The translations under genes and the position numbers were made by a program. From Piper betle (lineage: Eukaryota; Streptophyta; Magnoliopsida; Piperales; Piperaceae): a stretch of DNA of 64,000 nucleotides. Positions 25,519-38,230 of the stretch are shown here, in pieces. The stretch lies in contig JAURVB010003205.1 of the NCBI GenBank assembly GCA_033002965.1, positions 17,979 through 81,978 on the forward strand. The letters run 5' to 3'. Each line of letters starts with the position of its first letter. The first letter of the stretch is position 1. The notes below the pieces were generated by a model, which made no database searches, was not told where the DNA came from, and worked only from the letters and a program-made list of their open reading frames with translations.

Positions 25519-28149
25519 AATTTATAGAGGTATGGTTAGGTTTTTGTTTTAATCTGTTAGAGTCTGTGTTCTTATTAGTATATCTGTGTATATTGTTCGT
25601 TGTTGTATATCTGCTAGAACGAATTGATGCTCGCATAAATTTATACTTAATCCAACTTTGTGTTCCATTAGAGAATGAATACCTGCTGTTAAATTACTAT
25701 CGCTGAGTTCTTACTTCATTACTGATTCTTTTTCTTTATTCCTGCAACTCATATTGCTTGAAAGTGCTGTATACTGTGTGTTTGAGATAGTTTTAAGTAT
25801 ATAAGCTTTATAATGCTCTTTCTCTAAAATTATTTAACATATACATTCTTTGCCTTTGTGTGGGTATGTTGCAGAAATCTGTATTTTTTATTTGTGCTGT
25901 TTATTTCAGACTCAAACTTTTGTTGTCACTCCTTGTAAATTCTATTTTTAAAAAGGGAAAAGTAAAATCCAAAACCCTACGTATTTGTAATATGGGTTAT
26001 ACAACTGCTGGGTATGATGTTTGCCGGCTTCCCTCATTCTCCATGTGTGCATATGTCTGGAAATTTGACGTGTGTTCTTAGTAGCTGAAGTGCTGATAAT
26101 TACTTGTTTCTATCAGAAAGTAGGTGAGGAAAAACGTGGATGGTGGTTGTGAGTAGACAAGTACAACCATGATCATGGTTTTTTTGAATCTAGAGATTGG
26201 TTTAGGTTTCTTTTTTGAGATTATAGAGAACAATTGTAGGTCAAGGTTCTCTGCTTCCACATAGAAGCAAACTTGATTTCTTTATTACCAGTTTTTCAAT
26301 GGAAGACTAGATTTTTATGTTTCTTAATCAACAATCATCTCATGGTTCTGATTCAATGATGTTGAAGCTTTACGCTTCCTCACATAATCCCCTCTTTCAA
26401 TGGCTGCGATTGGAATAGCGTTTTCTACAATGACTAGTCTTCTATTATCCACCTTCTCTCTTTTGTTATTCACCTTATCCTGATTATTTAAACCATATCA
26501 TTGCTAAAATTATGAAAGGCTAGGATAAGGTGTAGGTGATGATCATGATGATTTTTTTATGGAAAAACACTCTTGTATTTTGACAAAAGGTGAACCTTCT
26601 GTTATAACCAGTTTCTGTACCGAGGGATACTACTTAGTCCTACTGCTAAATGTGTTTCTAAGAGATCATGATGATGATTTAGCTTTCTTCCAAACTGAGT
26701 TAGCTGTGTAGGAAGCACCCAGTCTTGTCATAACTAGTTGTTGCAATAAGGAGCCTTTCTTCATGTTGAGGTGAATGTTTAGTCTTTAACTATTTTATTC
26801 TTGCAAGGTTGAGATGCTCAAATTTTTTTACATTGTTTTTATTTATTTTCAAACTGTACGATGTGAATCTAATTCATGATTTGTTATAGAGATTGTAATT
26901 CATGTGTTCGTGCTCAATTGAAGTTTTACTGTGTTGTTCCCGCCAACAACTTTTAAGCATTTTCATTTGTTGTCATAATATTTGAGTTCTATCTGACATT
27001 TCTTTTCTTTTGATTTGGTATTCTTGTGGGTTTCTTATAGCATTTTTAGAAGATGTTATCAACTTGTACTCCAGATATTTTGGGCAATGCCATAGATAAT
27101 ATGTTGTTTTCACTGCCTTCAAGCTTGTGTTTGCTTTAGGGTTTATTAATTATGTTTGTTCGTTGTTGGTACATTAATACCAAGCTTGTGTATCCCAACT
27201 TTCTTTGCATTAAATGCTGTTATTCTATCGTTTTTTTTAACTTCAGAAGAAAATGTTGATCTGGCTTTTGATTGACTGTGAACTTTGTTATTTGGATGGC
27301 TGTAAGATCTGTTTTTGTTGCCTTGTAGGTGTTAAGCTTGTCCTTCTTTTGCAGTCTTCCAAGAGATCAGAGACAAAGAACATTGTGAAATTCTGATGGA
27401 GAGGAAAATTTGTTACAACTGGTTGGAAATGTTTTCTTCTTTTAAAAAAAAGAAGGGAAAGAAGGCCATAGCATACACATGAAACGATTTTATCATAAAT
27501 TGGGCATTTCATCATGTTCATAAGGTCACAAAATTTACTCATGTGTTCTTTTAATTGAAGTTCCATCAAAGTTGTATGTGATGTTTTATATAATATTTTT
27601 TGTTGTGCTCGAGCATATACTGCCAATTACATTTCCTAATTGCTATTGTGCCTGCCTTCAATTTTCCCTTCTCTATCTGGTTGTACTCTGTATTTGCATT
27701 ATCTTATACGGCGAATGCAGTTGCCTCAGGAACGTACTGCTGTCTGCTTAGAATGTCTTGTTAACTCTGCTATCTACGAAGTGCATTGTTTCTCCAAATA
27801 GTTCAAGTTAGCAGTTGGTTTACTTGTGCTTCTCCCAAACTAGGATTCATGGTCTGTGTAATCTTAGACGATGGTGGAACACCATCTATTTGGGTAATTT
27901 ACCCTTTTAAAGGATGCTTTTCGATCAGAAATCATTAGAGCAGCACTCCACATTCTCAAGATAATCTTATTATTATTGTTTCTATTGCTATGTTGATGGT
28001 ACCTTTTGACCTGGTTGGACACAAGACTTGATTATCTACAAAATAAAATTGTCTCCTGCTTCAAGGCGTAGCCATGTTAATAATAGCGCCACCTAGCTAA
28101 CGTAGCTTCAGGATGTTGGAAATGATATGAAGACAAACCTATTGCAGGT

Positions 28150-28265
28150 GCAGGACTACGAGATGAAGATTGATGAGATTGCAGTTCAAAACTTGTCAAA
28201 CGATGCAAGGGATATACATGTTCAAGAAGCTCTGTAAAGCCGCTGAGAAGGCGCAATTGGAAAGG
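28150..28265 (+). other. Exon-like island, product not recognised
   Basis: A stretch bounded by TTGCAG and GTAAAA reads QDYEMKIDEIAVQNLSNDARD in one frame and FKKLCKAAEKAQLER in the next, as if one coding exon had a 1-bp shift. Helical, charged composition. I do not recognise the family, and no partner exons are visible; it may be a captured or decayed exon. Confidence 0.25.
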
Positions 28266-29257
28266 TAAAATTGCACTTCTTTTTAAAGCTGAAAAAAAGT
28301 TCAATTAACCGCGTACATTCTTCTAACATTTAAAGGACGCACTAGCAGAAAAGCCATAAGGTTACTTTCTTGGTAGGATGGGATTTTTTTCTTTTTTGGT
28401 TTTTCCGAACAATTTAGGCGTTCTCTAAGGTCTCTTTCTCCGTGGTGTTGGTTTATATGATCATTTCTTTCTTTTGTTTATGGAGGGCCATCTTGGTACT
28501 AACTTTTTTTTTAAAAAAGCGATAATATTCACATTGTATTAACAAGCCAAAGGATTTACAAAAGAAACGGGTCAAAAGGGCCATAGATCAACCCGTACCT
28601 AGACGCCCTGACTGCGAGGTTATTTGTTACAGTATTACATACACGAGGAAACGGTTCTAAAACTTTGGTATTGTTTTATTCTGTGAGTATAAGATTCTTA
28701 CATGTTGATTTTGCTACACGACCACCAAGTACTTCCGTCTGGGTGGAAACCAAGTCATGTTGGAAAAAAGAGATGCACATCTGCAGTTTTCCTTCATTGG
28801 ATCACATATAAGTTGATGTAAGACACGCAGAACTAGAGATTAATGAATACGGGGATATTGTTAACCCACATTTTTTTTCCTAGGATATGAGCAGCTAGCC
28901 TGCAACTTTGGTCTGTGCGGGCAATGATTTTAGAGATAAAAAAAGGATATAGATTGAACTGGATTTGCAGCTGATTTGGTCTCTGTCTTGTGATAAGGAC
29001 ATGGTGTTGTGACAAACGAGGGCAGCGTGGAAAAAGAAAACTAAAGGGTAGATGTATAAAATCCTGGTTAGATGATGGTGTCGGCGGCCAAGAACAAAAG
29101 CTGGAATATTCAACAAAAAACAAATTAGAGAAACATCTATGATTAGTTGCAAACATTAGCTTCTTAGTTTAATATAATACAATTCATCATCAGATGCCCG
29201 CCTGTAACCCAGCCCACTCGTGCAATTGCTGAAGTCCTTTTTCTTTGTGGTTTTAGG

Positions 29258-29292
29258 CCCTCCCCTCCCCTCCCCTCCCCTCCCCTCCCCTC
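29258..29292. repeat. CCCCT microsatellite
   Basis: Seven head-to-tail copies of a TCCCC unit, purine/pyrimidine asymmetric, in an otherwise AT-rich area. Confidence 0.9.
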
Positions 29293-31880
29293 TAATCAAA
29301 CACATATGTTTCCTAATCATTATCTCTAATCTAATAATCCATCTGCCCATGCACGATTATTACTAATTGAAAATAAATACTATTATTATCAACAGGACCG
29401 TCAAGAAAATTAACAATTTTTATTGATGCTTTGGATCTAATTAGTGCAATTAGAGTATAAGCGTAGTAAAACCCATGTTTTATTTTTCCCTTTTAGTTTC
29501 GTCAAATGTCTGATAGATCCAATTGTCTGATGTCGAGAATGGAGCGGCCCAGTATTTTACTAATGGAAGAGAATAATGAGGAGTGGTATTGAAGTGCAAG
29601 AACCATAAACATCCTTTCAGAGAGTTGTGTGTGTACAGGTAGTAAAGAATTCGATTTGTAATTTTGTGACGTGTAAAAGAAAAAATAAAAATTTACTTGA
29701 ATGTTTACCATTGTAGCTTCGTTAATTAACAGCGACATGACAGGATAGGCTCCATGTCGTTGGGGAAAAAGCAAAATTATAAGAAAGAACCAAATTATCT
29801 GAGTAATATAAACATGGATAATGGAGTGGGTTGGATCTGATGTCTTCCAACCACCCTCGAAACAGGAGCACCTACCAAACCCTGAGCTGGAAAAGAAAAA
29901 AACCCACAGCAATTATCAACCCTTGAGATCTATTGGGGGAGGGGGACATGTCAGAGAAGATGAGGTTGTGAGAGAAGGAGACAGACAGCTACCGCTGCGC
30001 CAACTATCCGTGACCTGCTCTTTTACAACATCCTCTCCATCACCAATAAACTAACCCAGAAATCTTCCCACCATGTAAACCCAGTAGGACTGTTGGTTGA
30101 ACAACCCACGCCGCCTATCTGAATAGATAAACCCCTTCTTAACCAGCGTACGTTCACTTTTTACTAGGTTTTGTGACTTGGGTCCCTTGCTAGTTCTTCC
30201 TCGTCATGAACTGGGAATGAACGAAGAAAATCCAGAAACCTAAACATCTTCTGATCAGTTTATTCCGAGGTATCTATCTGTCTAGCTACATACAAATACA
30301 ATACGAGCTCATTGATCCGTGTTCTACCCTATCTTTTGGGGGTGCCAACAATATCTTATCCGATGCAAGATTGTGGGCTACGGGGATTGGGCCAGCGTGG
30401 GGCAAAGGTGGAGTCAATGAGGGACGGTACGGTGTGTGGAAGATGGACATTTTTCATGAAACGGAAGAAGAGGTGGGGACTTGACGTGCCTGCGCTGGGA
30501 GGATGGCCAGCTTGGTATTTCTTTTGCCAGTTGGGTCTATCTTCTCCGACATGAAAACGACTTGCACTTGTGACCCAAATCCGGCGTCACTATTGAGATC
30601 TTGAGGGAAGACCTTTCCTCTCCTCTAGTCTCCACCTCTCTTGGATGCTCTCTGTATTCCCCTCCCCTCCTTTGTTACTTGGGTTTTTATTGTGCTGCCT
30701 CGATAGTTTAGCAGTAATTGAACGGCGAAGATAGTTTTATTTAATTAAAAAAGTACTTGTATAATAAATTAACTCTGGACCTTAATATTGATGCCATGCA
30801 ACCTGCATACACTGTTTTTGTTGAGTTTTCGGATGAATAAAAATCCAACCTACATTCAAATATTATATTTTTTTATTTACCGTATTTATATCAAATGGTC
30901 TTGACAAATTATTATTCAATATGAATATTTACAAAATAATATATATTAAGATTGAATATAAATATACAACATATCTCTAAATTCATATCTAATCTTAATT
31001 TTTTTTCTGATATATACAAAGTTAATTTTGTATTTACTTTAAGCTAATTTAGATTGAATATAATCACGTCGAATAGGGTTCTCATCCAAGGTTGGTGACT
31101 GACTTAAAGCTAACGAGTAATCGTTAATAGTTTAAGAGGAGAGTCTTTCTTAGTTATGTAAGTGTGTGTATATATTTATTTTTAATGCTAGTATGGTTGG
31201 TTGGAATCATAAGCAAAATGTATGTATGTGCTAAATGGGAACAAAAACAGTCGTGCGGTCATTCACCTCGGATTCACTGCATTCAACTCCTTGATTAAAC
31301 AAATGGGGTCTGAAATACGATGAGTAGCTGTATGGGGAAATAGCAAAGCATAGCTCCTACCACCTGGTGTCCTCTTTTGCAGCAACAAGGCACCAAATTT
31401 CAGAAGCCTTTTTCTGGGCATTTTTGCGGCAATTCCATTCTCACCTTTCGCGGTTTAAGCCTCCCTCCCCCATTCCATTATAGTTCACTCATTGAGCGAG
31501 ACAGCTCGATACGATTTGATTCAAAACTTGGTGTTTAAATATTTAATTATAAATTTGATTTAAATTTATAAATTTACAAAATAAATTTAAAGTAAGATAG
31601 TATCTAATTTAATTTAATTTAATTTGACTTGCTTATAATTTAAATTTGATTTATTATTTAATTTGATAATATAATATAATAATATATATAATATTATTTA
31701 CTTACTTAAAATATATTTAAAATTATAAATAAATATTATTATTAACTATTTATTAATATATGGTAGTAGTGGATGTGTTTTGTTTTTTTTTATTTATTTT
31801 ATTAAATTTGGGTTGTCCGTATAATTGAAAAATCCAGATTAAAATTTGAGACAAAAATATTATCTGCCCGCTAAAATAAT

Positions 31881-31882
<2 letters not shown>

Positions 31883-31926
<44 letters not shown>
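31883..31926. repeat. TA dinucleotide microsatellite
   Basis: About 22 uninterrupted TA units inside the decayed hAT-like element. Confidence 0.9.
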
Positions 31927-31928
<2 letters not shown>

Positions 31929-32000
31929 CCAGCTATATTTATTTATATACAATAAAATAACAAAGTAGTATCATAGTTTAGTTAGAAAAGTCTTAGACCG

Positions 32001-32085
32001 AAGATCTAAAGGTTTAAAGATCTAAATGTCTAAAGGCCTAAAGATCTAAAGGTCTAAAGGTCTAAAAATTTAAAGGTCTAAAGGC
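32001..32085. repeat. Minisatellite of AAGATCTAAAGGTCTA-type units
   Basis: About nine short units of 8-10 bp with core TCTAAAGG, varying at one or two positions, inside the decayed hAT-like element. Confidence 0.75.
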
Positions 32086-32507
32086 CGCATGTTCAATCCA
32101 CACTCATTGTGTTATTTAAAACCGTTTTTTATCCCGAACGAACTACTTTTGATCTCCCGAGCAAGTTGGTTTCTAACTCGTCAAAATTAAACAATTAAAG
32201 TGTATTCGAGCTCGAATAACATAAAAAATGTTTGAGTCAATTTCGAGTATATATATTTAAAACTCATTCGATTTCGAATCGAGTTCAAGATGAAAAACAT
32301 AGTGTGCCCAAAAGGAAAAATATAATAATAATAATAATATATTATTATTATTATTAATATTATCTAAAGAGCCTCCTGGTAATAATATTGAATAAATTAT
32401 AATTTTATATATTATATTGTATTGACTAACCTCGCATAATTTTATCTAAAGAGCCTCCTTTCATTATTTTAATTTATATCCTTTTTTTAATATGATATTT
32501 TAAAAAA

Positions 32508-32660
32508 TCTAAATGTTTATGGTAACTTGTATTTAGTTAAATATCAATCGTAAATAATTTTTTTAGAGTCTTACAAATATTTTATTTATGATTTTAAAAT
32601 TCGGTTGAGTTTGATTAAGCCTTCTTGAATCAAATATATTTTGTATGGACTCTAAATTTG
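32508..32660. repeat. Dispersed repeat family, copy A
   Basis: Aligns with 58733-58905. Shared blocks in the same order: AAAATCTAA, TTAAATAT.AATC, TATTTATGATTTTAAAAT and GGTTGA. Not assigned to a known family. Confidence 0.5.
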
Positions 32661-34389
32661 ATAAGTGAGCTGTACAATACTTATAATTTTGGTAAAAACT
32701 TTTCAGCAAATAATATATTAATGTTGATTAAGTAGTAGATTTTCTAATAATGCTAAGATTTCAGACATTAACAAGTGTTATCCCGTGAATGTTTTTGCTA
32801 TATTTGGATTTAAATGTAAATAATATAAATAATCAATCATCTTACATTAAAAACGTCATACTTTTTTTTTACTCTCGTCCTATCTTATTTCATCCATTTT
32901 TTACTCGTTATTAGGAAACTTTTTTTTATTAACTTAATCTAATAACTTGAAATCTCTATATCCAACCCGAGGGATAGGAATTTGTTTTAGCAAGTGTTAC
33001 ACCAAACTCGCCATAGTGCATTCCTAATTAACTTAAATTGATTAACTTAATTATTATTGTTAAATTTTTAAATATTCTTAATTAAAAAGATTTAAATCAA
33101 TCGTGTAAATACTACACTAATTTTATAGATAACAATGTTAATTGAAGACGTTATTAATTATTTTTTATTTATTTACTAGATAATTATCAATTTGAAATGA
33201 CATAAATTAGTTAAAGTTCTCATTAAGTGTGCTCTTTTATATTAACAATATACTTTCCCCCCAAAAATCCCAACAAAAAACAAAGTCATTTACCATAATA
33301 AAAAAACGCATTTGCCCTCTTTGTTTTGTTTTTTTTTCCGTAAAAACGGGGCATCTAAGAAATGGATTAGATAAATGAAGGGATCAAATCTTCTAAAACC
33401 TGTTTGATACCGGAAATTTTATTAGTTCTCCATTACCGTCCTTCGTTGACTTGACTAATGTCGGATTAGTGGTAGATTTGTAATTTAAAGAGACCAAGAT
33501 GCCCCAATTTCCCATATGCGGGTGTTCATGGGTACGGAAATGAATCAATAAAACAAGATTAAGCCATGACTAAATGAAAGCAAAGGCAAGTTCTTGTTAT
33601 CCAAACAAAATTGTATTTGTTAGAAAAAAACAAAATTATATTTATTATTTTTGTAAAAATATAATTAGCACGAAGAAAATAAAAAAAGACTTGTTCAATT
33701 TAGATATTTCATATATGGCATATCAATGCTTGCCACTATAAAATTTGTTGTTTAGTATTTTTATATATTATTAACTTAAATACACCTGGCGATTATTATA
33801 ATCACTGGCCCAACTTTATCGTGGATCATTGTACTAAAATTTTATTACTAATTATCTTCTTCGTTGCAATTTATATCATTTAAATAATAATTTAACTCAA
33901 ATATAAATTAACGGGTATAATATTTTTAAGGATTAAGTTGAAAATTTATAACCTTAAATTATAAATTTTTAAAAGACAAAAACTTGAAGATGAATTACCT
34001 CGACAAACGAACTTATTTAAATTCAGAATCAAAGATGAGAATTTGTATTAATTTTTGTTTAATAGTATTATGTGGCCTTAAATGATATTTTTATATGTCC
34101 TTTAAAACATTTTAAAATTTATTTTTTCGGCATAAATTCATCGTAACAAGTGATGACGGCCGTGCAAGAAAATCAACTTATTTAGGCTTTTTTTAAAAAA
34201 CATTTATTTATTCATTTGCAAAAAAAAAAGAAAAGAAAGGGGGAGGTGGGCCACGGGCAACTGTGTCAGGGAGCGGGGGGCCCACACCCATGTGCCCTTC
34301 CGGCTGACCCCACCCGCTCAATCATTACTTCTTCTCCTTCCCCCATCCCCTCCCCCACTCCTCCTTCCCCACCACCACAGTCGCCGCCG

Positions 34390-35067
34390 ATGTCCACCGC
34401 CCCCACCGATCCGCCGCCGGCCGCCGGCGCCCTGGCTGTGAAGAAGCCGCCGACCAAGGACCGGCACTCCAAGGTCGATGGGCGCGGGCGCCGCATCCGC
34501 ATGCCCATTATCTGCGCCGCCCGGGTCTTCCAGCTCACCCGCGAGCTCGGCCACAAGTCCGACGGACAGACCATCGAGTGGCTACTCCGGCAGGCCGAGC
34601 CCTCCATCATCGCGGCCACCGGCACCGGTACCACCCCGGCCTCCTTCTCCTCCGTCTCCGTCTCCCTCCGCAACTCCTCGCTCTCCTCCTCCGCCTCAGC
34701 TCCCCCTGCCTCCGCCCCTGCCGCCGTCTCCCCCTTGTTCTTGGGTAAGCGGCTCCGGCCCGACGAGGACCCGTCGGTCACCGCCGCCGCCGCCGCCGCC
34801 AAGGACGCGGTTGACATCGGCCTCACCGCCCCCGCCGCCGGGTTCTGGGCAGTACCTGCCCGCCCCGACTTCGGGCAGGTGTGGAGCTTCGCCGCCGCCG
34901 CGCCGGAGATCGTCGTTCCCACCCTGGGAGCCGCCGCCGGCCGTTTCGGGGAGGCGTCGGCAGCCCGCGTCGGGAACTACCTCCCCATCGCCCAGGGCCA
35001 CCTCAACCTCCTCGCCTCTCTCTCCGGCCCCGCCCCGGCCCGGCGCGACGGCGACCACCAGCGTTAG
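34390..35067 (+). CDS. Class I (PCF-type) TCP transcription factor, single exon
   Basis: Nuclear DNA-binding protein of the plant TCP family; class I members bind GTGGGNCC sites and regulate cell growth. The TCP domain lies near residues 20-75: [17 protein letters not shown] (basic region), then [18 protein letters not shown] and [19 protein letters not shown] (helix-loop-helix). The four-residue-shorter basic region and the loop match class I. The flanks are low-complexity Ala/Pro/Ser. I prefer ATG 34390 ([15 protein letters not shown]) over the upstream in-frame ATG 34216, whose extension is Lys- and Pro-rich without family features; this gives 225 aa. Very GC-rich and intronless, like its relatives. 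Confidence 0.92.
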   Translation: MSTAPTDPPPAAGALAVKKPPTKDRHSKVDGRGRRIRMPIICAARVFQLTRELGHKSDGQTIEWLLRQAEPSIIAATGTGTTPASFSSVSVSLRNSSLSSSASAPPASAPAAVSPLFLGKRLRPDEDPSVTAAAAAAKDAVDIGLTAPAAGFWAVPARPDFGQVWSFAAAAPEIVVPTLGAAAGRFGEASAARVGNYLPIAQGHLNLLASLSGPAPARRDGDHQR

Positions 35068-37210
35068 ATTGATTTGCTCATATATGCTCTCCGTTTCTAG
35101 TAATTTATTGAAAAAGAGTTTGTTGAGAAAGATTGTGTTAGGTTTCTCATCATCTTCTTCTTCAACTTCTACTTCATCCCAATCTCTCTCTTTTTTATTT
35201 TTTGTGCTCTATCCTCTGTGATGTCTTTTTCCTCCATGTTTTGTCATGGTTGGTGTCTTTTCAGACTTTGAGTGTGGGGGCAGAGATAGAAGCGAGCTGA
35301 GTTATTATCAATCATGGGGCTTGCTTTGATCTTCTTCTTCCTGCTCCCATGGTCAGTGGTGGTTGAAGCAATTAGAGACCCTTATTTTTTTGCTTGTGTG
35401 TTCTAAAGTAGTAACTAAGAAGATGATTTATAGTTGTATTGTTTGTCACCGCTTGTTTGCTACCTAGAGTTTGTGGTAGCATCGAGTGTGGCAATGGGTA
35501 GAAATGGAGGAAGAGCTCCAAAAAAAAACCAGGATGAGTGTGTTGTAGTTTGATTTTTGTTGGGGTGGGATCAAAGCCGAGTGAATTGAGCTCCGATCTT
35601 TGGAAGGAGGAGGTCAAGGATGGGCGGCGATGTTCGAAGTCGTTGTCACAGGAACTCGAGGTGGGGGGAGTGAGTTCGTGACTTCCTTGGTGGGGAAGAC
35701 TCGAAGCTTGGTTGATTCGTTTCCCTCTGTGTACTGTTGTTGGTGTGGAAGTAGCCGGAAGACGAAGATAACAGCCAAAATAGCACTCGAGGTGGGGAAG
35801 ACTCGAGCTTGATTGATTGGTTCCCTATGTGTACTGTTGTTGGTGTGGAAATTGTAGCTGGAAAATGTAGTTAACAGCCAAAATAGCAGCGTGTCTTCTC
35901 TTCTTTCCAGGGTTGTAAGTTAAATTTCCTGCCTCTATCCGTCTCTGATATGATGATGAATTTTTTTTTGGGTCATTTTTTTTCCATGTGGGATTTATTT
36001 GTGTGCCAATAATTTGTAATGTATATGTAATCTATTGGGGAGTCCATGTCGAGTTTGAATAAATGAAAAAAAAGACAAAACGAAAGTTAGATCTCTTTTA
36101 ATTTCTGCTCGTTCAAGTATTGTTGATCTGGTAATGTAGTCTTTGAGCTTGTAGTTCCTGTTCATGGTGGTAATTTGTGAAGAAATTTTTACCGCTACTG
36201 TTTCTCTGTGATGGAAGAATATGGCAACGTTGTTTGCTGGGAATCACTCCATGAAAGAGTTGTGTAGTAAATTCTACGTATCGTCGGTAGGACGATACTG
36301 CGCTGTTGTTTGCTGAAGTCGTGGATGCTGAGATACTTGGGCGTCATGTCCTCTGTGCTCGTCATTTATTTTCCAACAAGATTCTTGCTGGCAGGTCTGC
36401 GTTCTGTGGGAGAAATCTTCAGTATTTATTGAGTCGGGAACCGTCTTGCGTTTACACACGTTAGCGTTATTGTGTCAACTGTGCTGTGAGCCCTTACAAG
36501 GTGTGGTTCATCTTTATCATTCTCTGATTAAGAGATTAACGTTAAAAGTATTTGTGATAAAAAAATTAATTTAAAATATTTGTCTTTTATAAGTTAGCAG
36601 TGTCAAGCGAGAGTTAAAAGCAATCGTGGTTGGGGGAAAATGCCATTGGTGGTTCAGCAAACGAAAAAATTGTGGGAAATGAGTGTGGGCTTGTGCATGG
36701 GGCCGGTGATTGATGCAAATATCTGAACCGGATGTCCCAACATTTTGCACGAGAAGAAGCTAACTTCTTAAGGAAAGCAGGACCATATAAGGCCTAACTA
36801 GCCATTAAAATCATTCTTTTCTGCTTAATAAAGCCATGGTACTAAGAGTATTAGTCCTCCATGTTTGGAGATTGGACCACATGCTCTTTGATTAGCATTA
36901 TTGGTGGCTCCCTCTCCTTTTCTTGTCCATTAATTGCTTCATTCCTAGAGGGGGAGGGACACATTTTGTTCGCTTCTTTTCTTGGGTTTCCTTCACCAAC
37001 ACCTCAAAGGTCTACATTTAGAATTAGTAATACGATCATAGTTTTAAAAGAAGGCTTGTTAGGTGTATATCATCTGAATATGTCTGTTTTTAGTGCTCTG
37101 GGCACCACAAATATGAAATGGCATGTATTACGTTAACATGTGAACATCATAAAAAAGTATAAGAATAGATGGTACATATTACTATAACACGATAAGGATT
37201 GATCAATTTT
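35068..37210. other. 3' flank of TCP gene and intergenic DNA
   Basis: Pyrimidine-rich 3' UTR-like sequence follows the TCP stop. A tandem repeat at 35689-35887 is listed separately. No further gene is supported. Confidence 0.45.
35689..35887. repeat. Tandem repeat, two copies of about 102 bp
   Basis: Copies start at 35689 and 35791. Both contain GGTGGGGAAGACTCGA, TGTGTACTGTTGTTGGTG and AACAGCCAAAATAGCA, with small differences between. A third partial start (GAACTCGAGGTGGGG) lies at about 35652. Confidence 0.8.
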
Positions 37211-37579
37211 CTAGCTCTGGACGGTGTCGGTGGCCCAGAGAGCAGCGCCATAGATGACGACGTTGCCGTCTCCCTGGACGATGAGCCGGTAGTTGTTGTT
37301 GCCGCGGGCGGTGTTGCTTGTCCATATGACGCCGGAGCCGGAGAGGATGACGAGGTTGCCGTCGTCTCGGAGGGTGGCCCGGCAATTGGTGCCCCTGCCA
37401 TTAGTGGCCGAGTTCCATAATGCCCTGTTCTGGTTGATGTACAGCACCAGGTTGCAGTCCCCTTGCATGATGAAGCGGTAGGGGCCGTTCTCGAGGTACT
37501 CGTTGTTGTTGAGGCTCTCCCCGGCGAACATCATGTCCTCCCCCATGGATTTCACCGCCATCAAGCTCAAAAGCTCCAT
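37211..37579 (-). CDS. GNA-type (bulb-lectin) mannose-binding lectin, copy 1; signal peptide shortened
   Basis: Monocot-type lectin that binds mannose glycans; often a storage or defence protein. The single B-lectin domain of about 110 residues has three candidate sites: QGDCNLVLY and QGDGNVVIY match the QxDxNxVxY motif, while the middle one (RDDGNLVIL) has lost Gln and Tyr. Cys residues in QGDCN and TNCRAT can form the usual disulfide. The ATG matching the start of copy 2 (MAT..., near 37602) is out of frame with the domain, so the open frame begins at MELLSLMAVKSMGED with only a stub of the signal peptide. The rest is close to copy 2 at 39821-40213. Confidence 0.9.
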   Translation of the reverse strand: MELLSLMAVKSMGEDMMFAGESLNNNEYLENGPYRFIMQGDCNLVLYINQNRALWNSATNGRGTNCRATLRDDGNLVILSGSGVIWTSNTARGNNNYRLIVQGDGNVVIYGAALWATDTVQS

Positions 37580-38230
37580 TGCTAGGATACGCTGTTGCCA
37601 TGACCTTCACCATGATTCTCAACGTCGTTGGAAAGTACTTGCTGCTCCTGTGTATCAGCTACCTACTTGCTGGGTTGCCTTGATATATAAGCTCAAAAGA
37701 ATTGTTAATGATCTGAAATGGGTTGTGGGTGTTTGCTGTTTATATAGGCTTGCAATGTTCTCTTGTTCTTGCCATTGACCTGGTTGAGTTAGCCTGCCAG
37801 ATGAGACGAGGCTCCATTGATTGGCCAGGTCTTGGGATGAAGCTTTCCAAGGGGAAGATAGGAAATTGGGAAGAAGCCGATAAAAGTAATTAGCCAAAAG
37901 AAATATAACTTGAGCATCGAACTTTTAGAAATCGTTATCTGCATCTATAAAGTTTTTTTAAATTTTATTTTATATTTAATTGGTACAATAAGATTAAAAT
38001 ATAAATATATAAATATATTTGGGCAAATATAAATATATTTAGACAATTAATTGAATAAGTCAATCAATATCTAGTGGTAGCAAAAAAAAAAAAAAACAAG
38101 TTGTCATCACACCATTATTTTTGTAATTTTGAGATGGGATCATTGTCGGAAATTTTGCTTCTAAGGTTGGGGATAGTTACGTCAAAATTGTGTTGAAATA
38201 TATATCCGGTAGCAAAAATTTTGGGTCTAC

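Larger units (their letters stand above)
31488..32310. mobile_element. Decayed copy of the same hAT-like family as 3350-3845
   Basis: Shares the order of landmarks: GAGCGAGACAGCTCG at the left, an AT-rich core, a GGGTTCAAAC-like block (ATGTTCAATCCACACTC), then TCGAGCTCGAATAACATAAAA, CGAATCGAGTTCAAG and a right end near ATAGTGTGCCC, where the first copy has GGTAGCACCCC. The body has expanded by a TA microsatellite and a minisatellite. Family membership is inferred by eye. Confidence 0.45.
25519..34389. other. Long gene-poor AT-rich stretch between the RING and TCP genes
   Basis: The first about 2.5 kb may hold 3' UTR and 3' UTR introns of the RING gene. The rest shows no conserved protein except one doubtful exon-like island near 28150-28265. 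It holds simple repeats, a decayed copy of the hAT-like family at 31488-32310 and one copy of a dispersed repeat at 32508-32660 (listed separately). The final 200 bp before the TCP gene become pyrimidine- and GC-rich. Confidence 0.5.

Noticed and set aside
34266..35221. Long frames on both strands over the TCP gene
   Set aside because: Shadows caused by high GC; only the TCP frame carries a domain.
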